Origin: Chitinophagaceae bacterium UBA4412
GTDB lineage: Bacteria > Bacteroidota > Bacteroidia > Chitinophagales > Chitinophagaceae
DNA length: 14,538 nt
NCBI GenBank assembly: GCA_002400445.1
Contig: DGQO01000273.1
Span: 1 to 14,538 of the forward strand
Direction: 5' to 3'
The notes under the pieces were generated by a model. The model was not told where the DNA came from and did no database searches. It was given only the letters and a program-made list of their open reading frames with translations. Both the position numbers and the translations under genes were made by a program. Positions 7,086 through 14,238 of this stretch are shown here, one piece after another (within the stretch, counting starts at the first letter, position 1; each line of letters begins with the position of its first letter).

Positions 7086-7904
7086 AGCCGGTGGCGTACC
7101 AGCCACCCTATGCGCATCCAGGCTTGTCATAAAGTCCTCTACACCAATAGCATCCTTCACGTCTAATATGCCAATGCGTGTTCGGCGCAGTGCACTAAGG
7201 TGAGCACCGCACCCCAGTCTGGCGCCAAAATCATGGGCAAGGCTCCGAATGTAAGTACCCTTACTACAGCTCACTTTAAAATGCAATATGGGGAATGCTT
7301 CCGATGAAATTTCAAAACTAAAAATGTGCACGGGCCTCGGCTCAAGTTCCACATCTACGCCACGTCGGGCTAGTTCATATAAAGCAACACCTTCTTTTTT
7401 TATGGCTGAATAAAGAGGTGGGATTTGTTGCTGTTCGCCAACAAAACTCTCCCGAACGGCTTCGATTTGAGCAGCAGAAATTCCACTTACCGGTTGCTCA
7501 TTTTCCGGCAGGCTTTCTAAATCATAAGTAGGGGTCGTGCTTCCAAGCGTAATGGTACCGGTGTACTCTTTTTCCTGGCTCATAAATTCGTTGATCTTTT
7601 TTGTAAACTTACCGGTGCACACAATGAGCAGCCCGGTGGCCAGTGGATCAAGTGTGCCGGCATGTCCTACTTTTTTAATCTTAATAGCATTGCGCACTTT
7701 GCGTACTACATCAAAAGAAGTCCAGTGTATTGGCTTATCAAGGAGGAGAAGTTTGCCTTCTTCAAAACTTTGCCGGCAGGCGTCGCTCACAGGCGGTAAG
7801 GCCGGCCGTTGCGGTTTTTCAGGAGCAAGGTTGCCTGTTTTTTCCAGGTGTTGTCTAAAATAGGAATCTTTTTTACCCAAACTTTTTTTTGCGAAAGTAA
7901 CCAA
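7080..7904 (-). CDS. truB: tRNA pseudouridine(55) synthase TruB
   Basis: This enzyme converts U55 of tRNA T-loops to pseudouridine in the cytoplasm. The core matches TruB closely: KLLLLDKPIHWTSFDVVRK (51-69), the catalytic block VGHAGTLDPLATGLL (79-93) with nucleophile Asp86, the KEYTGTITLGSTTPTYD segment, IPPLYSAIKKEG, RPVHI, and SCSKGTYIRSLAHDFG near the end. The start is uncertain. The full frame from TTG 7904 gives 274 residues, with a non-family N-terminal stretch of about 48. A GTG at 7790 gives 236 residues, closer to Bacteroidota TruB lengths. There is no ATG before the core. The gene is last in the MoxR run, 19 bases after the DUF58 stop if TTG 7904 is used. Its stop shares the palindrome TTATAA (7080-7085) with the convergent tamL-like gene. 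Confidence 0.93.
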   Translation of the reverse strand: MVTFAKKSLGKKDSYFRQHLEKTGNLAPEKPQRPALPPVSDACRQSFEEGKLLLLDKPIHWTSFDVVRKVRNAIKIKKVGHAGTLDPLATGLLIVCTGKFTKKINEFMSQEKEYTGTITLGSTTPTYDLESLPENEQPVSGISAAQIEAVRESFVGEQQQIPPLYSAIKKEGVALYELARRGVDVELEPRPVHIFSFEISSEAFPILHFKVSCSKGTYIRSLAHDFGARLGCGAHLSALRRTRIGILDVKDAIGVEDFMTSLDAHRVAGTPPAL

Positions 7905-7923
7905 ATCTGCATGCCCGGCAAGA

Positions 7924-9270
7924 TCAGAGCGCCTGCCTTGCTTTTAGCTCAAGGTATTTATTAATGCTATTTACGGTAAGTTGCTGCGGCGAGGTGAGCA
8001 GGCAACTGATACCATATTTCTGTAGTTCTTTAACCACTAATTTCTTTTCAAAAACAAACTTTTCGGCAATCGTTTTCACGTACACATCTTCCAGGCTTTC
8101 TGCATCTTCCCTGCTCAGTTTGTCTAACTCTGTATTCTGAAAAAACACCACAAGCAATAAATGGTGGCGGGCGATGGAACGCAGGTAATTCATTTGCCGG
8201 TTAGAGCCACTTACCGATTCAAAATTGGTAAATAAAATCAGGAGGCTACGCTGCTTTATTTTCTGCCGAACCTGTGTGTACAATAGTTCAAAATCGCTTT
8301 CCTGGAAGCTCGTTTTTTCTTTATACAGCGCTTGCATAATATGCTCCCGCTGCACGGGCTTCCTGTCTGCAGCCAGCACGGTACTCATTTTATTAGAAAA
8401 AGTAATGAGGCCCACTTTATCTTGTTTGCGCAAGCAAATATTGCTTAAGGCCAAAACAGCATTAATAGAGTAATCTAAAAGACTTAAACCACCGAAAGGC
8501 ATTTTCATGAGACGGCCTTTGTCGATGATACAAAAAACCTGCTGCGATTTTTCATCTACATAATGGTTTACCATGAGCATGCCCCGGCGAGCAGTGGCTT
8601 TCCAGTTAATGGTGCGAATATCATCTCCGCCAGCATAATCTTTAATTTGCTCAAACTCCATACTCTGTCCTATCTTTCGCTTGCGCTGCGTACCGGTCTC
8701 TGCCGTAGTGCCTGCATGAGACATTAACTGGTAATTATTCATCTGCACAAAGGAAGGAAATACCGTAACCTGCTGCGTGGCCTCCAGCGCAAATTTCCGT
8801 TCTATGAGCCCGGCCCTGGTTTTGGCGAAGACAATGATATCGCCAAAAATATATTCTCCCCTTGTGGTGGGCCGCACAGTGTACCGCAGGATATGCTGCT
8901 GCCCGGCTTGAAAGAATTGATGAAGGTTAAACATTCGCTCCTGTAGTTGCACCGGCAATTCATCTACAATAGTAAGAAACAGCCCAATTCTATTGAGGTT
9001 ACGCAAGTTGATTTCTACCGGATTCTTATCGCCATTGCTTAAGCGGCTGGGCACTACCCTGTTTGCACGGGGCGGGCGGCAAATGATAAACAGAAAAAAA
9101 TAATCTGCCAGTAATAACAATAGATAAGCAAAGAATAAATAACCAGCAATGGGCAACAGCAGTGGTACAAAAAACGCCACAACAAAACTGGCCGAAGCAA
9201 TGCCTGCACCCAGGAAAAACCTGGGTGTAAAAAATAAAGCTCCGAAATATGTTTTTAGAAATCCTCGCAT
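7924..9270 (-). CDS. DUF58 protein with von Willebrand A-like domain
   Basis: This 448-residue protein has two N-terminal membrane helices (about 18-38 and 42-64) and then a large soluble part. A beta-rich region (65-170) is followed by the DUF58 signature EFEQIKDYAGGDDIRTINWK (205-224) and a vWA-type domain (about 245-420). DUF58 proteins are regular partners of MoxR AAA+ ATPases, which are thought to remodel or activate vWA proteins. The vWA metal site normally has DxSxS; here the matching segment IIDKGRLM has Asp250 but no serines, so metal binding is probably lost. Its ATG overlaps the MoxR stop by one base (TAATG). Function and substrate are unknown; the MoxR link is from family knowledge and gene order. 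Confidence 0.92.
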   Translation of the reverse strand: MRGFLKTYFGALFFTPRFFLGAGIASASFVVAFFVPLLLPIAGYLFFAYLLLLLADYFFLFIICRPPRANRVVPSRLSNGDKNPVEINLRNLNRIGLFLTIVDELPVQLQERMFNLHQFFQAGQQHILRYTVRPTTRGEYIFGDIIVFAKTRAGLIERKFALEATQQVTVFPSFVQMNNYQLMSHAGTTAETGTQRKRKIGQSMEFEQIKDYAGGDDIRTINWKATARRGMLMVNHYVDEKSQQVFCIIDKGRLMKMPFGGLSLLDYSINAVLALSNICLRKQDKVGLITFSNKMSTVLAADRKPVQREHIMQALYKEKTSFQESDFELLYTQVRQKIKQRSLLILFTNFESVSGSNRQMNYLRSIARHHLLLVVFFQNTELDKLSREDAESLEDVYVKTIAEKFVFEKKLVVKELQKYGISCLLTSPQQLTVNSINKYLELKARQAL

Positions 9271-10247
9271 TATCTCGGTACTTCAATAGATTTTAAAATG
9301 TTTGCGATAAGATCATCCGGCCTCAGGCCTTCCATTTCCTTTTCTGGCGTGAGCATAATGCGGTGGCGAAGCACATGCGGCGCCATTTCCACAATATCTT
9401 CGGGGATTACGAAATTGCGCCCACGCAGGGCTGCCGTGGCTTTGGCTGCTTTGAGCAACGCCAGTGAAGCACGGGTACTTGCACCCAGGTAAAGCGCAGG
9501 ATTATTTCTGGTATCATGCACGATCGTGGCAATGTATTCAATGAGTTTATGCTCCACTTTTATATCCTGCACTACTTGCCGGAAATGCGCAAGTTCCTGT
9601 GGCGAAAGCAGTTTTTTCACATCCTTAAGCAATTCATTCTGTGTTTTACCCTGCTGCATATTAAGGATGCTGATTTCTTCCTGCAAAGCCGGATAACTGA
9701 TTTCTATTTTAAATAAAAACCTGTCGAGTTGCGCTTCGGGCAAGCGATAAGTACCTTCCTGTTCTATGGGATTCTGTGTGGCCAAAACGAGGAAAGGATA
9801 ACCCATGAAGTGGGTGTGACCATCCGTAGTAACCTGCCGTTCTTCCATCACTTCAAACAGGGCTGCCTGGGTTTTTGCCGGTGCCCGGTTTATTTCATCA
9901 ATCAAAACAATATTGCTAAAGATGGGGCCCGCCTTAAAATCAAAGGTTCCTTCTTTGGGATTAAAAACAGAAGTACCAATCACATCACCTGGCATGAGAT
10001 CCGGTGTAAACTGGAGCCGGCTAAAATCCACATCTATGATCCTGGCCAGGAGTTTTGCCGCAAGTGTTTTTGCTACGCCTGGTACACCTTCAAGCAGCAA
10101 ATGCCCATCGCAAAGGATACCGGTGAGCAACAAGTTAATCACATGCTGTTGCCCTACGATAACGCTGGCTACCTCCTCCCTTATTTCGCCCAACTTAGCA
10201 TTAAGCTCAGAGACGGCATTGCTTTCTTCAAAAAACTGATCTTCCAT
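9270..10247 (-). CDS. MoxR-family AAA+ ATPase
   Basis: This 325-residue cytoplasmic ATPase has Walker A GVPGVAKT (54-61), Walker B IVLIDEINRAP (113-123), the MoxR-typical KTQAALFEVMEERQVT (125-140), sensor 1 ATQNP (156-160), an arginine-finger region LPEAQLDRF (169-177) and sensor 2 GASTRAS (255-261). All the usual catalytic parts are intact. MoxR proteins act as chaperone-like ATPases that mature or remodel partner complexes, often with vWA proteins. It lies directly before the DUF58 gene with a TAATG overlap, and its own ATG overlaps the DUF4350 stop in the same way, so translation is probably coupled and the products made in step. Confidence 0.96.
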   Translation of the reverse strand: MEDQFFEESNAVSELNAKLGEIREEVASVIVGQQHVINLLLTGILCDGHLLLEGVPGVAKTLAAKLLARIIDVDFSRLQFTPDLMPGDVIGTSVFNPKEGTFDFKAGPIFSNIVLIDEINRAPAKTQAALFEVMEERQVTTDGHTHFMGYPFLVLATQNPIEQEGTYRLPEAQLDRFLFKIEISYPALQEEISILNMQQGKTQNELLKDVKKLLSPQELAHFRQVVQDIKVEHKLIEYIATIVHDTRNNPALYLGASTRASLALLKAAKATAALRGRNFVIPEDIVEMAPHVLRHRIMLTPEKEMEGLRPDDLIANILKSIEVPR

Positions 10248-11464
10248 TATTTTCGTGTTTTATAAAATTCCTGAATTTTTGCATTTAGTGCTACCAGTTC
10301 TTCGTCGCTTACTTCGCTGGAATCCATGGCCTGCTGCATGGCATAATACATACTGCGAACAAGAGAAAGTTCTACGCCGCTCTTCTTGCTAAGAGACATC
10401 ATAAATTCCGAATCGCCCGCCTGCGCTGTTAAATAATAATGTGTTCTTATAAATTCATTAAAATAGCCAATCATCTTCTCCGCAATATTGCGGTTATTCT
10501 TTTCTGTGAGGTAGAGGCCTGCAATGGCTTCGGTAAATGCAATGGAGGTATTCTCCACTGGCGGTATTACAGGAATACTGCGCAATCTTCGCTTAGCACC
10601 CATGAGTACATAGAGAAGCAGGCTGGCAGCAATTATCCAAAAAGCAGCGCTGAGGGCTGGATATTTCTGCACGGTTGATAGTAAACCCTGGCGCTCTTCA
10701 TCAGACCGGAAGTTGATGTTGTGGTAATAATTATCCCAGAAAACATTGCCCGGTGTTGCATCCATCATCTGCATGATTTGTTTCAGGTAAAGATGGTTAT
10801 TGGCCGTAAGCAAAAAATAGTTACTAAATGCCCGGGGCTCACAATGCAGGTACAACCTTCCCCTGCCCACAAAACATACAAGAAAGTTTGGCTTGCCATA
10901 TTCATTATAACCGGTGATGCGCACATTGTCTGGGTTTACCGCGGCAAACGCATTAATGAATGGACGGTAAAAATAAGAGAAAGTATCCTGCGCACTAAAC
11001 TCGTCGGGTGTTAAACTTGTTTGGGTGTTCTTATACCTCTTGCCCGGAAACAATTCCGAGAGTGGATTAAAATCCTGGTGCAGGCCCAGCTTCCGGAGCA
11101 AACTGGAGTCAAAAAAGGCGGCAGATATCAATGCGGTATGGCCCTCGCCCACAAAGTCAAGTAAGGCCTTAGCATCACTCTCAGAACTGAGGTAAGCATT
11201 GCTGATATTTATATAAAAGCTGGCAGAATCAAAATAAGTATTATTGTAAAAACTGGCAAAGGGTTTATCCGTAAGATTAACAAACTTATCGGGATAAATA
11301 TTGGTGAGGATATGATAAGCGGTGAACCCACCAAAAGGGCGGGTATCGTTGTAGGTATATCGCTCCCGCAAATCCGGAATGCCAGGCTCCGCTTTTTTAC
11401 AACCCGCAAAGAGGCAGGCAAGCAAAGCGCTAAGGATCCAATATTGGGTACTTTTTATCGGCAA
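10247..11464 (-). CDS. DUF4350 membrane protein with lipoprotein-like signal
   Basis: This 405-residue protein has an N-terminal hydrophobic stretch ending in LFAGC (Cys22), a lipobox or a signal anchor. A periplasmic domain follows from about 25 to 268, with DTRPFGGFTAYHILTNIYP at 40-58 and a glutamine-amidotransferase-like stretch (ALLDFVGEGHTALISAAFF, 100-118). One membrane helix lies at about 270-288, and a basic cytoplasmic part of about 115 residues follows. This layout and the gene order fit DUF4350 proteins, which accompany MoxR and DUF4129. The start is TTG at 11464: the preceding in-frame codon is the TAA stop of the DUF4129 gene, and any later start would cut into the signal. A protein with both a lipobox and a later membrane helix is unusual; Cys22 may not be lipidated. 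Confidence 0.85.
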   Translation of the reverse strand: MPIKSTQYWILSALLACLFAGCKKAEPGIPDLRERYTYNDTRPFGGFTAYHILTNIYPDKFVNLTDKPFASFYNNTYFDSASFYINISNAYLSSESDAKALLDFVGEGHTALISAAFFDSSLLRKLGLHQDFNPLSELFPGKRYKNTQTSLTPDEFSAQDTFSYFYRPFINAFAAVNPDNVRITGYNEYGKPNFLVCFVGRGRLYLHCEPRAFSNYFLLTANNHLYLKQIMQMMDATPGNVFWDNYYHNINFRSDEERQGLLSTVQKYPALSAAFWIIAASLLLYVLMGAKRRLRSIPVIPPVENTSIAFTEAIAGLYLTEKNNRNIAEKMIGYFNEFIRTHYYLTAQAGDSEFMMSLSKKSGVELSLVRSMYYAMQQAMDSSEVSDEELVALNAKIQEFYKTRK

Positions 11465-12268
11465 TTAGTTTGCTTTATTAAATTGCCCAAACTCCTGAGC
11501 GATGTGATCAAACTGGGTTTCAGACAATGGGAATTTTCCATACCACACATATTCATAATTAAGGAGCAGTCGGGAAAAAGGGTTGCGTAAGGTAACCGGC
11601 AATTCCTGCACATAACGACTATTCGTTTTTTCCCGGCTGAAGTGAATCAATTCCTGGTCATTGAGTTTCTTCAATGTCTTTAAAAAATAATACCGCACAG
11701 CGAGACGATAATCTTTTACAGAGATGGCTTTCTGCAGCAACAAATCATAGCCCTCGCTTTGCAAATCTTCATCAGCAGGCAATGCATCTTCTTCCACAGC
11801 GGCTAAGCGATTGCTGCTTTTAAAGAAAACCTTGTTGTTATACAATTGCACCAGGATAAGCACCACAAATGCCGCTGCAATAACCCATAAGATTGCCTTG
11901 AGCACAGCATTGCTAAAAACCTGGTTGATAAAGGAAGGCTCGCTGTCCTGGTAAGGCTTCTCTTCCTGCACATCTTCTTCTGATGCCCGCAGCAGGCTGT
12001 CTAAATTTTTCATATAAGCAAACTCAGGCTTACGTTTCCAGTTATTCACGGTATCCGGTGAAATGCTGATGGAGGTAATGTGCAGTAATGTATCCGGGTA
12101 CGAAGCTTCATCGGATATTGCTTCTTCATTTGTATCATCAGGTACCGTATGCTGCTCAATTGTTTGCTGCTCCAGAGCATCCAGCAATGAGTCGCTTACA
12201 ACGGTTTGTGCCCGTGTTGCACTACAGCACAGGAGGAGGCAAAAAGTTATGCATACAACTTTATTCAT
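11465..12268 (-). CDS. DUF4129 domain membrane protein
   Basis: This 267-residue protein has a signal peptide (1-20, ATRA before Gln21) and an acidic, poorly ordered periplasmic stretch (about 25-118). A single membrane helix lies at 122-142. The cytoplasmic C-terminal domain has DYRLAVRYYFLKTLKKLND (186-204) and YEYVWYGKFPLSETQF (238-253), the core of DUF4129. In other bacteria DUF4129 is often fused to a transglutaminase; here it stands alone. Its ATG lies inside the end of the SpoIIM-like gene (8-base overlap), and its TAA abuts the TTG of the DUF4350 gene. Function is unknown; topology suggests it could link a periplasmic part to the MoxR ATPase on the cytoplasmic side, which is inference. 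Confidence 0.85.
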   Translation of the reverse strand: MNKVVCITFCLLLCCSATRAQTVVSDSLLDALEQQTIEQHTVPDDTNEEAISDEASYPDTLLHITSISISPDTVNNWKRKPEFAYMKNLDSLLRASEEDVQEEKPYQDSEPSFINQVFSNAVLKAILWVIAAAFVVLILVQLYNNKVFFKSSNRLAAVEEDALPADEDLQSEGYDLLLQKAISVKDYRLAVRYYFLKTLKKLNDQELIHFSREKTNSRYVQELPVTLRNPFSRLLLNYEYVWYGKFPLSETQFDHIAQEFGQFNKAN

Positions 12269-13283
12269 GTGTGCTGTAAAAACGTTTTACGATTCCATCC
12301 GCCCTGCTGTACGTACCTTTTTTTTGCAGGCGCAAAGGCCAGATGATAAAATACCAGACGATGAGCCACACAGAAGATGTAAGGATTACGATGCTTACCC
12401 AAATGGGCAGTCCTGCTTCCGCTTTAGTATCGAAAGTACTGCTCATCAGATGAGTGACATACGATTCCAGGAAAGATGCAATGATAAAAAACGGCACTAA
12501 AGAAATCAGAATCTTTGCGGCATCTTTAGCGCCTTGCATAAAGGATTCCAGGCGGGTATAAGTGCCGGGAAATAAAATACCTTTTGCCAATACAAAACCG
12601 GCGGTGCCTGCAATCACGATGGCAGATATTTCAATAGTACCATGAATCCAGATCACAAGGATAGACTTAATACCCAGCCCATGCGCAAAAAACATATATT
12701 GGAAACTGCCCAGCATCAAACCATTGCTCCACAAAATACTCAGCGTAAAATAACCGAGTGAAATGCCGCCGATAAAAAGAAGAAACGCAACCCGGATATT
12801 ATTGAAAGCAATGCGCACAAACATGGTGAAAGGGTTGGCATCTTTATACACGCCAAAAGGATCGCCATTGGCAATATTTTCTTCTGTCATATTTACGTAG
12901 TCATCGCCCAGCACGCCTCTTATGAAATCTGGATTGGTTCTGGAAGCCACTACACCCACCGTTACAAAGAGCACAAAAACAATTGCGGTAAATAAAAAAG
13001 TGCGGTGATGGCGGCGAAAGACTCCCGGCAACTCGTATTTCCAAAAATGGAAGATGCGGCTGTACCGTTCTTTTTTATTGCGATAGATGCTTTGGTAAAT
13101 ACCGGCGGCCAGGCCATTGATCCACCGGGTAACTTTGCTGCGTGGGTAATAAGTTTTAGCGTAAGATAAATCGTCAATCAGGGTAATAAACCTTTGTGCC
13201 GTTTCATCCGGGTTGCCGGGATTGGTTTGCTGGTACTCCGTCCACTTCTCTACATTCTTCTTAATGAACATTGCTTCTCTCAT
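12261..13283 (-). CDS. SpoIIM-like integral membrane protein (DUF95)
   Basis: This 340-residue protein has about 90 cytoplasmic N-terminal residues (FIKKNVEKWTEYQQ) and then about six membrane helices (roughly 94-114, 158-180, 183-201, 206-235, 257-275 and 293-316). Family hallmarks are NNIRVAFLLFIGGISLG (161-177) and IWIHGTIEISAIVIAGTAGF (211-230) with its polar His214 and Glu218 within the membrane. In Bacillus SpoIIM is part of the complex that drives peptidoglycan hydrolysis during engulfment. Non-sporulating Bacteroidota carry this homologue next to MoxR and RDD genes, where its task is not settled. It heads the minus-strand run and is divergent from the RDD gene, 156 bases away. Met5 (13271) is an alternative start. 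Confidence 0.92.
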   Translation of the reverse strand: MREAMFIKKNVEKWTEYQQTNPGNPDETAQRFITLIDDLSYAKTYYPRSKVTRWINGLAAGIYQSIYRNKKERYSRIFHFWKYELPGVFRRHHRTFLFTAIVFVLFVTVGVVASRTNPDFIRGVLGDDYVNMTEENIANGDPFGVYKDANPFTMFVRIAFNNIRVAFLLFIGGISLGYFTLSILWSNGLMLGSFQYMFFAHGLGIKSILVIWIHGTIEISAIVIAGTAGFVLAKGILFPGTYTRLESFMQGAKDAAKILISLVPFFIIASFLESYVTHLMSSTFDTKAEAGLPIWVSIVILTSSVWLIVWYFIIWPLRLQKKGTYSRADGIVKRFYSTHE

Positions 13284-13349
13284 AGTGCCAGGTTGCCTAA
13301 GATCGCTTGTTGGGTTGTTATTGCTAAAAAAATGACGGACGGACTTCTA

Positions 13350-13365
13350 TTGTACGCTGGTACAA
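13350..13365. repeat. Inverted repeat TTGTAC-N4-GTACAA in the divergent intergenic region
   Basis: Perfect 6-base arms (13350-13355 and 13360-13365) flank GCTG. The site lies in the 156-base gap (13284-13439) between the divergent SpoIIM-like and RDD genes, about 70 to 90 bases from each start. It could be an operator for a dimeric regulator or a short hairpin. No TAnnTTTG box is seen in this gap; the best plus-strand candidate, TAAATTG at 13428-13434, lacks one T. Confidence 0.4.
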
Positions 13366-13439
13366 GTTGCTGTTTTTTTTACGAATAAAAAAATCATGGT
13401 TTTGCAGCCGGAATATGCCAGCCATTGTAAATTGCAAGT

Positions 13440-14222
13440 ATGCCCGCTGTACAAATCAATACGGTTTTTAATATTGATCTTGAATTTGAGATTGCGCCTA
13501 TTCATAAGCGCCTCGCTGCGTATTTTATTGATTTTGTACTCTTGATTATTTACCTGTATGCTATGAAGTCGTTGCTCTACGGTGGGCTTGGCCTTGGCAG
13601 AGATCACATGGGTGTAGATATATTGCTTGTTTCCATCCCCATGCTGCTGTATTCTCTCGTTACGGAAATCAGCATGAATGGTCAAACCCTGGGAAAAAAG
13701 CTCATGGGTATAAGGGTGATCAGCCTTACGGGAAGCGAAGCCACAGCCGGGCAGTACATCTTGCGATGGATTACAAAGTTTTACGAATGGCCTTTCCTTT
13801 TTGGCTATATCTACTTCGTGGATGATTTTTTCCTGGGTTACATCATCATCACCGGTTTATTAGGTATTGGAGTGCTCATTGCAATTACAGTAACACCAAA
13901 AAGCCAGCGCCTTGGCGACCTGGCAGCGGGTACGGTGTTGATAGATACCCGTTCAAAAATGAGCGTAGATGATACGGTGTTTATGCAGATCAGCAACCCA
14001 AACTATGAAGTAATGTTTCCGCAAGTGATGCGCCTTTCAGACAATGATCTGAATACGATAAAGAATGTACTCACCCAAAGCAAAAAGAGAAATAATTATG
14101 ACCTCGCTATTCGGGTAGATTATAAAATACGCAGCGTACTTCATATCGAACACAATATGGATACCATCAGCTTTTTAGAAAAACTGATGGAAGACTATAA
14201 CTATTTAGCCACAAAAGAATAA
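13440..14222 (+). CDS. RDD-family membrane protein with cytoplasmic C-terminal tail
   Basis: This 260-residue protein shows the RDD pattern. KRLAAYFIDFVLL (23-35), with Arg24 and Asp31, begins the first membrane helix. GQTLGKKLMGIRV (81-93) follows the second, and QRLGDLAAGTVLID (156-169) holds the third conserved acidic residue, Asp160. Membrane helices lie at about 27-43, 58-75 and 115-152. The last 90 or so residues (170-260) are soluble and charged, with no membrane segment, and are longer than in minimal RDD proteins. RDD proteins have been linked to ion transport in some bacteria, but here the consistent partner is the MoxR/SpoIIM gene set, from which it is divergently transcribed. Specific function is unknown. 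Confidence 0.92.
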   Translation: MPAVQINTVFNIDLEFEIAPIHKRLAAYFIDFVLLIIYLYAMKSLLYGGLGLGRDHMGVDILLVSIPMLLYSLVTEISMNGQTLGKKLMGIRVISLTGSEATAGQYILRWITKFYEWPFLFGYIYFVDDFFLGYIIITGLLGIGVLIAITVTPKSQRLGDLAAGTVLIDTRSKMSVDDTVFMQISNPNYEVMFPQVMRLSDNDLNTIKNVLTQSKKRNNYDLAIRVDYKIRSVLHIEHNMDTISFLEKLMEDYNYLATKE

Positions 14223-14238
14223 TGGCCGCAGCATGTGC

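Noticed and set aside
9729..10265. Plus-strand ORF of 178 codons opposite MoxR
   Set aside because: It mirrors the highly conserved MoxR gene; its composition (many Phe, Cys and His) is typical of an antisense frame.
13332..13343. GACGGACGGAC tandem repeat as a regulatory iteron
   Set aside because: There are too few units in a single short stretch to tell from chance.
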